In this document: positions 10,751 to 18,279 of the stretch, piece after piece | How positions within the stretch are numbered: position 1 is the stretch's first letter | Layout: each line of letters starts with the position of its first letter | Assembly: GCF_004310425.1 (NCBI RefSeq) | Contig: NZ_SIUB01000001.1 | Location: forward strand, 124,001 to 188,000 | Length of the DNA stretch: 64,000 nt | Direction: 5' to 3' | DNA from: Hansschlegelia quercus | GTDB taxonomy: Bacteria; Pseudomonadota; Alphaproteobacteria; Rhizobiales; Methylopilaceae | Translations under genes and position numbers: made by a program | Notes under the pieces: model-generated | The model's database searches: none | What the model was told of the DNA's origin: nothing | Seen by the model: the letters and a program-made list of their open reading frames with translations, nothing else

Positions 10751-11512
10751 TCAGGGTTCAATCGTCAGTTCCGCAGCTTCCAGTCCATCGAAATAGGCGC
10801 GGACCGCCTGGCCCCCGCTTGCGCGGTGGAACGGCGTGGCCGAGCCCGTGGTCACAACGTCGCCCGCCCTCAACGGCCGCGCCGTTCCGCGCCTGAGATT
10901 GGCGAGAGCGGTGAGGAGCCTCGCTGGGTCGCCGCCGGTGTTGCCGCCCTCATGCGCGAAGATCGTCTCGCCGCCGATCTCGAGCGTCACGGGGAGCGTC
11001 GCCAAGGCGCCCGATGGCAAACCGCAGGGCGGGCCGACGATCAGCGCGCCGTGGCTCATGCCGTCGGCGAGACGCCAGAGGCCGGGCGTCGAGGCCCAGT
11101 TGACGAAGGCGGTGTCCAGCACCTCGATCGCCGCGCGCCAATCCTTCACCGCCGCCAGAACCTCGTCCTGCGCGTACGGCTCCGCGCGATCGGGCAGATC
11201 CTGCCCAAGGGTCACCGCTATCTCCGCCTCGACCGCCCATAGGCGCAGGGCGCCAGCCGGGATCCGCGTCGGACCGACGCTGAAGGTCGCGTCCGCGATC
11301 ATGCCATATCCGGGCTCGGCAGCCGGCGTCGGCGCGCCGACCTTCCACGCGACCACGGGGCCGCGCGCGGTCACAACCCGCTCATGCATCGCGAGCGCCT
11401 CCGCCTCATCGTCAGGCGCGAGGTCGGTCGGAAACGTCTCGAGCGCCTGACCTGGTGTCCGGGCCTCCGACAGGAGGCGGGCGGCGGCGGCTATTTTGTC
11501 TTCGGACATCAT
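10751..11512 (-). CDS. 2-keto-4-pentenoate hydratase / fumarylacetoacetase-like hydratase
   Basis: A 253-residue protein of the MhpD/FAH-fold hydratase family, which adds water to 2-hydroxypenta-2,4-dienoate-type products of aromatic meta-cleavage or acts on related oxo acids. Family features are the VAWKVGAPT segment, the acidic metal-binding pair in LWAVEAEIAVTLGQDLP, and TARPLRAGDVVTTGSAT near the end. No other ring-cleavage gene is nearby, so the physiological substrate is open. Two adjacent ATG codons (11512 and 11509) are possible starts. The stop is six bases upstream of the TIGR02588 gene stop region on the same strand (11518). Confidence 0.8.
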   Translation of the reverse strand: MMSEDKIAAAARLLSEARTPGQALETFPTDLAPDDEAEALAMHERVVTARGPVVAWKVGAPTPAAEPGYGMIADATFSVGPTRIPAGALRLWAVEAEIAVTLGQDLPDRAEPYAQDEVLAAVKDWRAAIEVLDTAFVNWASTPGLWRLADGMSHGALIVGPPCGLPSGALATLPVTLEIGGETIFAHEGGNTGGDPARLLTALANLRRGTARPLRAGDVVTTGSATPFHRASGGQAVRAYFDGLEAAELTIEP

Positions 11513-11517
11513 CGGCC

Positions 11518-11925
11518 TCAGGGCGCGCGGAAGGAGGATGCGGAAAGCTCCAGCGTCCCGCTCGCAGGGTCAGCGCGGAGGATGACACCCGCGTCGCGGC
11601 TCGATTTGCGCGCGACATAGTCGAGCGTGACGGAGGCCTGCTCCAGCACGCGATCGCCCTGCTTCAACCGGGCGTCGACCACGACCTCGGCGACGGTGGA
11701 TGGACTCCGGTTCTCCGTCTGGAATTGCACGACGTAGCCCGCCGGGGTCGGGGTCACGCCCGTCACCGTGCTGATAAGCACAGGCGCGCCCTCCTGGTAG
11801 GTCACGGCCTCGCGGACAAGAACGCCGAGCACGGCGAGGGTCGCCAGCGCGCCGGCGATCCCAACGGCCCACTCCAGTCGGCCGACCGCGCGATCGCCCT
11901 TAGGCGTTGTCGCCTTATCGTTCAT
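11518..11925 (-). CDS. TIGR02588-family membrane-anchored protein
   Basis: A 135-residue protein with one N-terminal transmembrane helix (about residues 19-41, VGIAGALATLAVLGVLV) and a small beta-rich exported domain (TPTPAGYVVQFQTENRSPST). This is the TIGR02588 family, found next to TIGR02587 proteins in Rhizobiales; no biochemical function is known to me. The ATG at 11925 overlaps the stop of the TIGR02587 gene by four bases, so translation is coupled. The longer open frame upstream to 12954 is a shadow of the neighbour. Confidence 0.8.
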   Translation of the reverse strand: MNDKATTPKGDRAVGRLEWAVGIAGALATLAVLGVLVREAVTYQEGAPVLISTVTGVTPTPAGYVVQFQTENRSPSTVAEVVVDARLKQGDRVLEQASVTLDYVARKSSRDAGVILRADPASGTLELSASSFRAP

Positions 11926-12785
11926 TCGCTTTGTCCGCCTACGATAAGCCGCGCAAAGGCCGCGCCGACCGCGGCGGGAAACCCGAGCGTCACGACCAGC
12001 CGCAGGCCAGCCGGGCCGCCAAGACCGTCGAGCCGGCCGAGCAGCCACAGCATCGCGGCCGACACGCCGAGGGAGATGGCGTAGCCCGCGAGCGTGTAGG
12101 CGAGAAACACGCCGAGCGCGCCCTGCCGCTCGCCCGGCGCGAGGGCCTGCGAACCGCTGAACCGGACGCCGTAGACGATCGCGTGCATCACCGTGATCGA
12201 AAGCAGCGCGAGCGCCACCGCGTGATACGGCGTCATGGACGCGGCGATGAGATCGACCTCCTCGGTCGGCGCGATGTTGAAGGACAGGAACACCGCGCCG
12301 CTCGCGAGGAAGAGCAAGTCGCCGGCGTAGTCCGGCTTGCGGTTGCGGCGTTCGTCTTCCTCGTCGGATTGCCCGAGCTGCCCTTGCGCGATCACCGCGC
12401 CAAAGCTCGCCGGCACGGTCTGGATGACGATCGCGCCCAGAATCTCGTCGAAGGATTGCGTCGGACCCATTAACCCGAACAGGGCGAGCACGACGGTCGA
12501 GGTGACGAAACCGACGAAAAGCGCGACGAAGGCGTCGCGGACGTCGTCCATCCAGTCCTCGGTCTCCTCGAAGCCGATGTAGTGAGACAGACCGACGAGC
12601 ATCGGAACCACCGCGAGAAGCAGCAGCGCGAGGCGCCAGCGCTCGATGCTCGCGCCGAGCTCCCACATCTCCATCGTCATCAGCACCGGCAGGACGAAGA
12701 CGATGGAGCCACCGAAGGCGCGGCCGAGCCCGACGATGAACCCGCGCTCGATCTCGCGGCGACGCTCGGCTGCCTGGGCTGTCAT
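11922..12785 (-). CDS. TIGR02587-family integral membrane protein
   Basis: A 287-residue polytopic protein with about eight hydrophobic helices and the conserved acidic loop VGLSHYIGFEETEDWMDDVR. It matches the TIGR02587 family, whose members travel with TIGR02588 genes as here. The start MTAQAAERRREIERGFIVG lies just before the first helix. Function is unknown; the tight pairing suggests a two-component inner-membrane complex. Confidence 0.82.
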   Translation of the reverse strand: MTAQAAERRREIERGFIVGLGRAFGGSIVFVLPVLMTMEMWELGASIERWRLALLLLAVVPMLVGLSHYIGFEETEDWMDDVRDAFVALFVGFVTSTVVLALFGLMGPTQSFDEILGAIVIQTVPASFGAVIAQGQLGQSDEEDERRNRKPDYAGDLLFLASGAVFLSFNIAPTEEVDLIAASMTPYHAVALALLSITVMHAIVYGVRFSGSQALAPGERQGALGVFLAYTLAGYAISLGVSAAMLWLLGRLDGLGGPAGLRLVVTLGFPAAVGAAFARLIVGGQSE

Positions 12786-12986
12786 GACGGTGATGGAGGC
12801 TCGCGTCTCGCTTCAGGTAGACGCGCCCAAATCGCGCGGCGGGCCCCGCCGTCAAGCGGCCTCGCCCCGAGCCGCGGCGAAGAGGCGGCCGAGGGTCGCC
12901 CTCCAAGGGATATAAATGGCTCGCTGCCTGCGCCACGGCGCAGCCCGATGACAAGCCTTCTTAGCCGTCGTATGCCTTCGCCCGGC

Positions 12987-13062
12987 GGGCCTGTAGCTCA
13001 ATGGTCAGAGCCGGCGGCTCATAACCGCTTGGTTGCAGGTTCGAGTCCTGCCGGGCCCACCA
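12987..13062 (+). tRNA. tRNA with anticodon CAT, probably tRNA-Ile2
   Basis: A 76-base cloverleaf that folds without gaps: acceptor stem 12987-12993 with 13052-13058, D-stem GCTC/GAGC, anticodon stem GGCGG/CCGCT (one G-T pair), anticodon CAT at 13020-13022, T-stem GCAGG/CCTGC, discriminator A and encoded CCA. The GGGCCTG acceptor is that of the alphaproteobacterial tRNA in which C34 is converted to lysidine to read ATA; an elongator tRNA-Met is the alternative. The 3' end is the attachment site of the adjacent element, and the integrated copy restores a complete tRNA. Confidence 0.93.
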
Positions 13063-14207
13063 CCGCCTTCTGATGGCGTTGTTCCAACAAGACTTTTTCT
13101 CCTGTTTGTCCCACTGACTGACTTCCGGCCGCGAAGTGGGACAATCTTCGGCGACGTCGCCGCGTCTAGCCGGGCGAAGGCGTTGGCCGCTAGACGCTTC
13201 CGCTGCGCCTTGCGAACATAGATTTCGGCGGTTTCCAGCTTGCTCCAGCCGAAGATCGAACAGAGCTCCATGGCGGAGGCGCCGTTCTCGGCGAGGATGG
13301 TCGCCGCAGCCTTTCGGACGCCGTGCGCCGAACACTGTGGAAGGCCGGCCTGGTCGCACCACTCGCGGAAGCGGTTGCCGAAGCTCTCCTTCGTGTACGG
13401 CCGTCCGTGCGAGCCGATGATGTACGTCAGATCGCCGGTCGGGGTCGCGTCGAGCGCCTCCCTCAGCTCCGGCCGAATCGGGATGACGATAGGCTCGGTC
13501 TGCCGCGCCCGGTTCTTCTCCTGAAAGAACGAAAGGTGGCCGTCGGTCTCATGCTGCCGGCCCAGCGCATAGACGTCGCCGCGGCGGCCGCCGGTGCACA
13601 TGAGTAGCACCAGCGCGAGGCGTGCGGTGGTGCCGACAGGGTGTCGCTCCTCGTAGCGCCGGATCTCCTCGACGCTCCAGGTATGATGGCCTTCCGACCC
13701 CGTGTTGATCTTTTCGACGCCGACAGCGGGGTTGGCGCCGATCAGCTTCTCCTTCATCGCCCACGCGAAGAAGGTCCGCAGGTACTTCACGAGCTTGTCG
13801 GCGGCCGCGGGCGTGTCTCGTCGCTTGTCGCGGCTCCGCTCGACGTCCTGCTGCCGGAAGGCCTTCAACGCGATCGGCCCGGCGCTGTCCGCATAGCGGT
13901 TGAGGACGCCGCGCTTATCGCGCTGCGTGTCGGGATCGTAGCTCTTGAACTTGCCAGAGGCGTAGTAGCGGTTCAATGCCGCCTGGAAGGAGCCCTCGGC
14001 GACTCGCCGCGCTTCTGGCCGGGTCGCCTCCTCTTCGGCGCGGACAGCTTTCCAGTAGGCGTCCATGAACGCCGGGGATGCAGTCCCGTCTTCGTTGAGC
14101 GAAGCTCGGATCCGCACCTTCTTCCGGCCCGGCACGCGCACGTAGAACCGGACGTTGCCGTGTCGATCGACGTCTCGGGAGAGGTAGCGGAGATCGAGCT
14201 GCACCAT
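13005..14207 (-). CDS. int: Tyrosine-type site-specific integrase
   Basis: A 400-residue phage-type tyrosine recombinase. Catalytic residues in view: R208 (CTGGRRGDVYAL), beta-hairpin K231 (EKNRAR), H295-x-x-R298 (HGVR), W321 in the second His/Trp position, and nucleophile Y330 (AEIYVRK). It drives insertion into and excision from the tRNA gene. The start ATG at 14207 overlaps the stop of the HTH gene by one base. The C-terminus is odd: about 18 residues after position 382 are read antisense through the tRNA gene, and the stop lies in the tRNA D-loop, so the host completes the integrase reading frame only in this orientation; the excised circle would encode a different tail. Confidence 0.92.
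   Translation of the reverse strand: MVQLDLRYLSRDVDRHGNVRFYVRVPGRKKVRIRASLNEDGTASPAFMDAYWKAVRAEEEATRPEARRVAEGSFQAALNRYYASGKFKSYDPDTQRDKRGVLNRYADSAGPIALKAFRQQDVERSRDKRRDTPAAADKLVKYLRTFFAWAMKEKLIGANPAVGVEKINTGSEGHHTWSVEEIRRYEERHPVGTTARLALVLLMCTGGRRGDVYALGRQHETDGHLSFFQEKNRARQTEPIVIPIRPELREALDATPTGDLTYIIGSHGRPYTKESFGNRFREWCDQAGLPQCSAHGVRKAAATILAENGASAMELCSIFGWSKLETAEIYVRKAQRKRLAANAFARLDAATSPKIVPLRGRKSVSGTNRRKSLVGTTPSEGGGGPGRTRTCNQAVMSRRL
13047..13064 (+). repeat. attL core (tRNA 3' end)
   Basis: The 18-bp sequence CCTGCCGGGCCCACCACC covers the T-stem 3' arm, acceptor 3' arm and CCA of the tRNA. An identical copy is at 31091-31108. The following nine bases match with two mismatches (GCCTTCTGA against CCCTTTTGA), so the full homology is 27 bp. 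Confidence 0.9.
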
Positions 14208-14449
14208 CAGAGCACTAGCCGATCAAGCGGATTGTCCAAGACCGTGCCATCCTTCATCGCCTGCCAGCAGGCGCGGATCTCGTCGACGTCCCAGAGAGCG
14301 ACGCCGCCATTCGGCTTGTAGGGCTTCGGCATCCTGCCGTCTTCCACCCAGCCGTCGAAGGTTCCGGCCGAGACGCTCAGGCTCGCCGCCGCTTCCTCGC
14401 GCCGGAGCGCGAAGCGGGGAAGAGACTGCTCGCGAAGCGACCGGCTCAA
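14207..14449 (-). CDS. AlpA/excisionase-like helix-turn-helix protein
   Basis: An 80-residue protein with a MerR-like winged helix: FALRREEAAASLSVSAGTFD then GWVEDGRMPKPYK and a short basic wing. The pattern of an HTH followed by a recognition tract ending in a proline is that of AlpA and Xis-type regulators that bend att DNA or switch on excision. It lies directly upstream of int with a one-base stop/start overlap, the usual position of an excisionase. Function is inferred from family shape and position. Confidence 0.7.
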   Translation of the reverse strand: MSRSLREQSLPRFALRREEAAASLSVSAGTFDGWVEDGRMPKPYKPNGGVALWDVDEIRACWQAMKDGTVLDNPLDRLVL

Positions 14450-14450
14450 G

Positions 14451-14651
14451 TCAGCCCTCCCCGTCTTTCTTCGGCTTCACCGCGGCCGTCGGCAGGCGCC
14501 ACGTGCCGCCTCTGCCGCCCGGCTGTTCAGGTTGGAGCAGCCCGCGCTTCTTCCAGCGCTGCACCGTGGCGACGTCGACGCCATAGGCGGCGGCGATCTG
14601 CTTGCGCGTGAGAAGCACGCCTCGGCTTTCCATGGCGACCTCAGTAATCAA
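14451..14651 (-). CDS. Small helix-turn-helix DNA-binding protein
   Basis: A 66-residue protein whose core is LLTRKQIAAAYGVDVATVQR followed by WKKRGLLQPEQP, a second MerR/AlpA-like HTH one base upstream of the first HTH gene. An alternative ATG six codons in (MESRG) would shorten the overlap with the upstream gene, whose stop is at 14641. Two consecutive small HTH genes in front of int probably form the regulatory switch of the element, which otherwise lacks a recognisable repressor. Confidence 0.65.
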   Translation of the reverse strand: MITEVAMESRGVLLTRKQIAAAYGVDVATVQRWKKRGLLQPEQPGGRGGTWRLPTAAVKPKKDGEG

Positions 14652-15360
14652 CGCCGCGCTCGCCGAGCCGACGCCCGAGAGCGATGATTACGCGGTGATC
14701 GAATTCGTGCGTCGCCTGATGAGCGAAGCGCTCATGAAGCTCGGCCGAAGCTCCGTCGGAGAGATTAGCCGTAGCCATCCCAAGCCAGTCCGCTTCCAAG
14801 GCGAGAAACGTCTCATGAGGCTCCAGTTCCCCCTCGGAGACCTGAACAACCTTTCGCACGTCGAGTTCGATCGCAGCGCCGAAGAAAGGCGCGCCCGAGA
14901 GCGTCACGGTAAGCTCCGCTCGCCACTGGCCGTCCAGCCCGCAGCGGTTTGGGAGCTTGGAATAGAACTCAAGACCGCTTTCGAGGATCCTCCATTCTTG
15001 GATCAGCACGCTCAACGCCTCTCGGAAATGCGGCCTTGAGAGCGCGACCTTCAGAAGCTGGCCGAGCTCGTGCTCATGGACGATGCCCCGAGGGTCGATG
15101 ATCGATCCGCGCTGACGACCGGACCGGAGAATACCGTCTGCGTACGAACCTGCCTGCATCGCCGATGGAGCAGCCAGCAAGCCGACCGCGATCGCCGCGG
15201 CGTCACAGTGGTTGCGCTTCAGTGCAGCGCGGCCAGCCGGGCCGGCCTCAATCACTCCATTTTCGAACAAGCTCAACGTGGCCGACTTAAGCCAGCGGTC
15301 GGTCAGCGGAGTGAGCGGCTTGATCGTTTCGACCAAATCTGCGGCGGTTGCGGGCGGCAT
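14641..15360 (-). CDS. Element-encoded protein of unknown function
   Basis: About 239 residues, no family recognised. The N-terminal half is helical (PATAADLVETIKPLTPLTDR), and the middle has a possible beta region (AELTVTLSGAPFFGAAIEL). I preferred the ATG at 15360 (MPPATAADL), preceded by AAAAGG, over a GTG at 15405. The longer version would place a TTTCGGTC operator half-site inside the coding sequence. It is the first gene of the leftward operon ending in int, directly downstream of the palindrome at 15412-15429. A role in regulation or replication is possible but not shown. Confidence 0.55.
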   Translation of the reverse strand: MPPATAADLVETIKPLTPLTDRWLKSATLSLFENGVIEAGPAGRAALKRNHCDAAAIAVGLLAAPSAMQAGSYADGILRSGRQRGSIIDPRGIVHEHELGQLLKVALSRPHFREALSVLIQEWRILESGLEFYSKLPNRCGLDGQWRAELTVTLSGAPFFGAAIELDVRKVVQVSEGELEPHETFLALEADWLGMATANLSDGASAELHERFAHQATHEFDHRVIIALGRRLGERGVDY

Positions 15361-15411
15361 GCTAAAGCCTTTTCGGTCGGGAAAGTGTCCGTTGCTTAGA
15401 GACACATAACC

Positions 15412-15429
15412 GACCGAAATTTTTCGGTC
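15412..15429. promoter_or_regulatory. 18-bp palindromic operator upstream of the int operon
   Basis: GACCGAAATTTTTCGGTC is an inverted repeat of 8-bp arms with a two-base centre. A third copy of the half-site, TTTCGGTC, lies at 15371-15378, between the palindrome and the preferred start codon at 15360. The surrounding DNA is AT-richer than the flanks. This looks like the control region of the leftward operon, and one of the two HTH proteins is a candidate ligand. Confidence 0.6.
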
Positions 15430-15483
15430 AAGTCTCTGTCTGGAAGGCCACGCCCCACCGCGCGGACGCGATGGGGCAGGTCA

Positions 15484-15714
15484 TCAGGCTCCGCCCCCGT
15501 CACCTGGTCGCGGGTAATCCGCGCCGAAGAACATCTCTTGAAGCTCGCGGGAGCGCTTGAGGCCGATGTCAGCGAGGACGCCGAGCGCGCCAGGGTCGCC
15601 GACGTAGTCGGCTTCAAGGCCTCGGCGCGCCATGTCGAGCAGGTGAAATAGATCCTGCACGTCCGACAACGCGCACTCGACGTCGAGCATGTTGACCTCG
15701 GGCGGCCTCACCAT
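15484..15714 (-). CDS. Small hypothetical protein
   Basis: A 76-residue acidic, helical protein (VECALSDVQDLFHLLDMARR). No family recognised. Its ATG at 15714 overlaps the end of the upstream 130-residue gene by seven bases, which supports real, coupled translation. An internal ATG at 15690 (MLDVECALSD) is an alternative start. It lies upstream of the operator of the int operon and on the same strand. Confidence 0.5.
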   Translation of the reverse strand: MVRPPEVNMLDVECALSDVQDLFHLLDMARRGLEADYVGDPGALGVLADIGLKRSRELQEMFFGADYPRPGDGGGA

Positions 15715-16100
15715 GTGTGCTCTCCCTGGTCGAGCGGGTCGCCGTCCTCGTTCACGTCCTCGCGGTCGTCACCGGTCCCCAGCGCTCCCGAACGCGTCCA
15801 GCCAAGCGAGGGCTCGTCATCGCCCTCCGCAAGCTCTAGTTCGTCGTCGCGACCGATGCCGACGTCGAGGCCGCAGAGAGACGGCTCCCGGTCCGGATCC
15901 CCATCGTCCGCGTCGAGCGCGGCGATCAACCGCTCGATCGTGTCCTCAAGCCGCGCGCGGGTGAGGCGATGATGGGCGATCTCTTGCTCGACAGCGAAGT
16001 TGAGCTCGTCGAGCCGCTGCGTGTGGTGAAGCATAGCGGCATAGGTCAGCGCAGCCTCGATCGTGCTCGGCGGCGCCTGGTGCAGGTTCACGATGTGCAT
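15708..16100 (-). CDS. Small acidic hypothetical protein
   Basis: A 130-residue protein. The N-terminal half is a likely coiled coil or helical bundle (TQRLDELNFAVEQEIAHHR; RLEDTIERLIAALDADD), and the C-terminal half is very rich in Asp, Glu and Gly and probably disordered. Strongly acidic small proteins of this kind occur among phage early genes as DNA mimics or inhibitors, but nothing in the sequence proves that role. It overlaps the 76-residue gene downstream by seven bases. Confidence 0.5.
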   Translation of the reverse strand: MHIVNLHQAPPSTIEAALTYAAMLHHTQRLDELNFAVEQEIAHHRLTRARLEDTIERLIAALDADDGDPDREPSLCGLDVGIGRDDELELAEGDDEPSLGWTRSGALGTGDDREDVNEDGDPLDQGEHTW

Positions 16101-16487
16101 TGTCGTCTCTCGGTAGACGGCTTCTCACAGCCGTTCGTCGATCGGCGGGACCGACAGCCGGGGGGTGAGAACACGCCGAGAGACGTGTCGAACGCTTTTA
16201 AGGAGTTGCCCCCTCTGGACAGCACGTCCGCCCCCGGCCAATACTGGTCGGGCTCGGAGCCGCGCCGCCAAGCGCGTCCGTCGCATCCTCAGGATGCAAT
16301 TCAGCCGCCGCTCCTCGCCAAAGGAGCAGCCCTCGCCAAAGGGTTTTGCGGCCTATCTCGGTCCGGGTTCTCACACCCACGGGCAGCCTGCCTTATTCGC
16401 CGGATGTGGACAAGCCGCCCTTTTTGGGGGGCGAGCTTGCACATGCGGCAGGGGTGACCCTATGCCGGTTACAACTAGAGTGCCGAC
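16101..16487. other. 387-base divergent intergenic region of the element
   Basis: No convincing gene. It separates leftward (15708-16100) and rightward (16488 onward) genes, so it should hold promoters for both. Visible structure: a 12-bp direct repeat CCTCGCCAAAGG at 16313-16324 and 16331-16342 (18-base period), a CATCCT-C-AGGATG palindrome at about 16284-16296, and inverted copies of GTGAGAAC about 200 bases apart (near 16165 and 16367). No clean promoter hexamers could be assigned. Confidence 0.45.
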
Positions 16488-16679
16488 ATGAAGATCCGGT
16501 TGTTCAGCGAAGATCATCGAGACGGTCTCGAGGTCGACTGGCCGGCAGTCCCGCGTGAAGGTGAACTCGTCGCCTTCCGCCACCGTGGCGGAACGTCTGT
16601 TCTCCGCGTTGAAAGGGTGAGCTGGAACGTCGAAACAGACGGCAGCTTCTCTGAAGTAGAGATAGGGCTGACGTACTGA
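16488..16679 (+). CDS. Small hypothetical protein
   Basis: A 63-residue, mostly beta-strand protein (MKIRLFSEDHRDGLEVDWPA; TSVLRVERVSWNVETDG). The regular hydrophobic alternation and reasonable codon use support a real gene, but no family is recognised. It is the first of four small genes read rightward inside the element, against the direction of the structural genes. Confidence 0.5.
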   Translation: MKIRLFSEDHRDGLEVDWPAVPREGELVAFRHRGGTSVLRVERVSWNVETDGSFSEVEIGLTY

Positions 16680-16786
16680 CCTATTAAGGCTTGGCGATGT
16701 AGCTAAAGACGTACTGAGTAAGGCGGCACCACGGCAAGACGCGGCATATCGGACACTTCCGCGCTTACAGATGAGAGACCTATCCA

Positions 16787-16975
16787 ATGACCGGCAAATT
16801 TAAAGTTGGCGACACCGTTCAATTGAAATCTGGCGGACCGTCCATGACGGTTTCTAGCGGCAAGAATAATAATGATCAATATCATTGTACGTGGTTTAAA
16901 GGTGCATCACTTGAAACTGGTTACTTCAAGGAAGAGACATTGAAGGAATACAAGGCACCTAAGAAAGATGAGTGA
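16787..16975 (+). CDS. DUF2158 / YodC-like small protein
   Basis: A 62-residue protein beginning MTGKFKVGDTVQLKSGGPSM and continuing with TWFKGASLETGYFKEETLKE, the hallmark of the DUF2158 (YodC) family, whose function is unknown. GC content is clearly lower than in the host genes. The downstream 85-residue gene starts inside its last codons (ATGAGTGAGG), indicating translational coupling. Such proteins are common in cargo or integrated elements. Confidence 0.8.
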   Translation: MTGKFKVGDTVQLKSGGPSMTVSSGKNNNDQYHCTWFKGASLETGYFKEETLKEYKAPKKDE

Positions 16976-17225
16976 GGAAGAGGCCGCACGCTGGATGCTT
17001 GGAGAGTACGAGGAGTTTGGCTTCCTCTATCAAGAAGGCGCAGCAAGCCATTTATTTAACTTTCAAGACGAGCGATTGGCGTACTTTGATCAGAACTCCA
17101 ATCTATGCATCGGGAAGAGCGTCCTAGCAGTGTTCAATCGGCTCACGCCCGACGCGGTCTATGAGCGTGCGGGCAAATTTTGGCGGCGTCGGCTCGATAC
17201 GGACCAGCCGGGACGTCAGCAGTAG
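16968..17225 (+). CDS. Hypothetical protein coupled to the DUF2158 gene
   Basis: An 85-residue protein of mixed alpha/beta character (WMLGEYEEFGFLYQEGAASH; LAYFDQNSNLCIGKSVLAVF). Its ATG at 16968 overlaps the DUF2158 gene by eight bases. No family recognised. The base composition is again lower in GC than the surrounding genome, consistent with recent transfer as part of the same small cargo block. Confidence 0.6.
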   Translation: MSEEEAARWMLGEYEEFGFLYQEGAASHLFNFQDERLAYFDQNSNLCIGKSVLAVFNRLTPDAVYERAGKFWRRRLDTDQPGRQQ

Positions 17226-17256
17226 CTAACCCCTGATTGCATCGAGCAACGATCCG

Positions 17257-17478
17257 ATGAAGAAGGACGAAGCTGAGAAGGCGATCCGCGGCCTTTGTCA
17301 CGAGTGGAAGGCTCAGCTCGAACCGGCTCAGCTAGAGCACCCGAGCTTCACTTCCTTCGAAGCCTGGGTGCGGGCGAAGGGATACGGCCAGTATCTCGAG
17401 TTCCGGTCGCGCATGGGGGCCGGGTACAACGCCGAGCTATGGTTCGACCAAGAGCTCAGGCAGGTGTGGAGACGATAG
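17257..17478 (+). CDS. Small hypothetical protein
   Basis: A 73-residue helical protein (KKDEAEKAIRGLCHEWKAQL; FEAWVRAKGYGQYLEFRSRM) with many aromatic residues. It starts 31 bases after the previous gene and probably shares its transcript. No family recognised. The 190 bases that follow, up to the nuclease cassette on the other strand, hold nothing I can support. Confidence 0.55.
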   Translation: MKKDEAEKAIRGLCHEWKAQLEPAQLEHPSFTSFEAWVRAKGYGQYLEFRSRMGAGYNAELWFDQELRQVWRR

Positions 17479-17667
17479 ACGCACGGCAAGAAAACCCCGG
17501 TAGGGCGCGCAGGCGGTCTGGGAGGAGGTCGAAAGCCAGCTTGATAATGGCGGCGGGCACCGGCCACTCCCCGATCGGTGCCTCGTCTACAAGCTTGGAA
17601 ACCTAATCCGCCTCTCCGAACCGACGGCTGCGCACGCTGTCCACCCGCAGCCCGATCCGAATTCCTG

Positions 17668-18276
17668 CTACACCGTAGGCTTATGGTACAAGACGAATGG
17701 CTTGTGCCTTACGTAAAATGAAAGACCGGTTGAGGCATGAATATGTTCGGATCTTCGCGCCAGAGGGTCTTTTCCGCATTGAACGATGCTGACATCTGAC
17801 CTTTTATTCGCAAGATGCTTAGACCACCTTTCCATCACCGCATTTGCATCAGCCACTTTTACGTAGACAATCAATTCTCCAGCATTTTGCCCGGGGAGAC
17901 CTGTCGAGTATCTCCTATCCAGCTGCTCGAAACCATCTAACAGCCAGTTGTAATCCTTGTGAATTTTTGCTTCCGCAATCCAAAGAAATTCATTCGCCCC
18001 CTCCACTATGATATCAGTGTGCCCGCCATACTGAACGTCATGGTAAGCGAGGAAGTTCATCGCCTTTAGAGCAAGTACAATCTGAACAGTTAAATCGTCT
18101 TCGGATGAATCTTGCTTCAGGTGCTTATTCTTTGTGAAATCCTGAGATATCCAATCAATTGCTTCTTCAACGAGCCTCAGGCGCGTTTCGTGGTCAGGGG
18201 CAAAGGCCATGTCTGACGCAATGCGCAACGGCGTGTTTTGGCGTGCTACGGCAAGATACTCATCGAGCGTGAACAA
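17668..18276 (-). CDS. Predicted PD-(D/E)xK nuclease, third gene of a cargo cassette
   Basis: A 202-residue protein with a plausible PD-(D/E)xK nuclease core: E59 in the helix SSEDDLTVQ, D88 in GGHTDIIVE, E102-A-K104 in WIAEAKIHKDYN, and Q118 in the following helix (GFEQLDRRYSTG), the order and spacing of restriction-endonuclease-like folds. The rest of the protein is an alpha/beta sandwich without transmembrane or DNA-binding add-ons. It lies three bases downstream of the 136-residue gene and shares its low GC content. Family name unknown to me. It could be an effector that cuts DNA or RNA; the nuclease call is by motif only. Confidence 0.6.
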   Translation of the reverse strand: MFTLDEYLAVARQNTPLRIASDMAFAPDHETRLRLVEEAIDWISQDFTKNKHLKQDSSEDDLTVQIVLALKAMNFLAYHDVQYGGHTDIIVEGANEFLWIAEAKIHKDYNWLLDGFEQLDRRYSTGLPGQNAGELIVYVKVADANAVMERWSKHLANKRSDVSIVQCGKDPLARRSEHIHASTGLSFYVRHKPFVLYHKPTV

Positions 18277-18279
18277 GGG

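Noticed and set aside
12961-13362. Minus-strand ORF containing ARQDSNLQPSGYEPPALTIE
   Set aside because: This is the well-known spurious translation antisense to a tRNA gene; the rest overlaps int in another frame.
14641-15405. GTG at 15405 as start of the unknown 239-residue protein
   Set aside because: It would put an operator half-site inside the gene; the ATG at 15360 has an AAAAGG before it.
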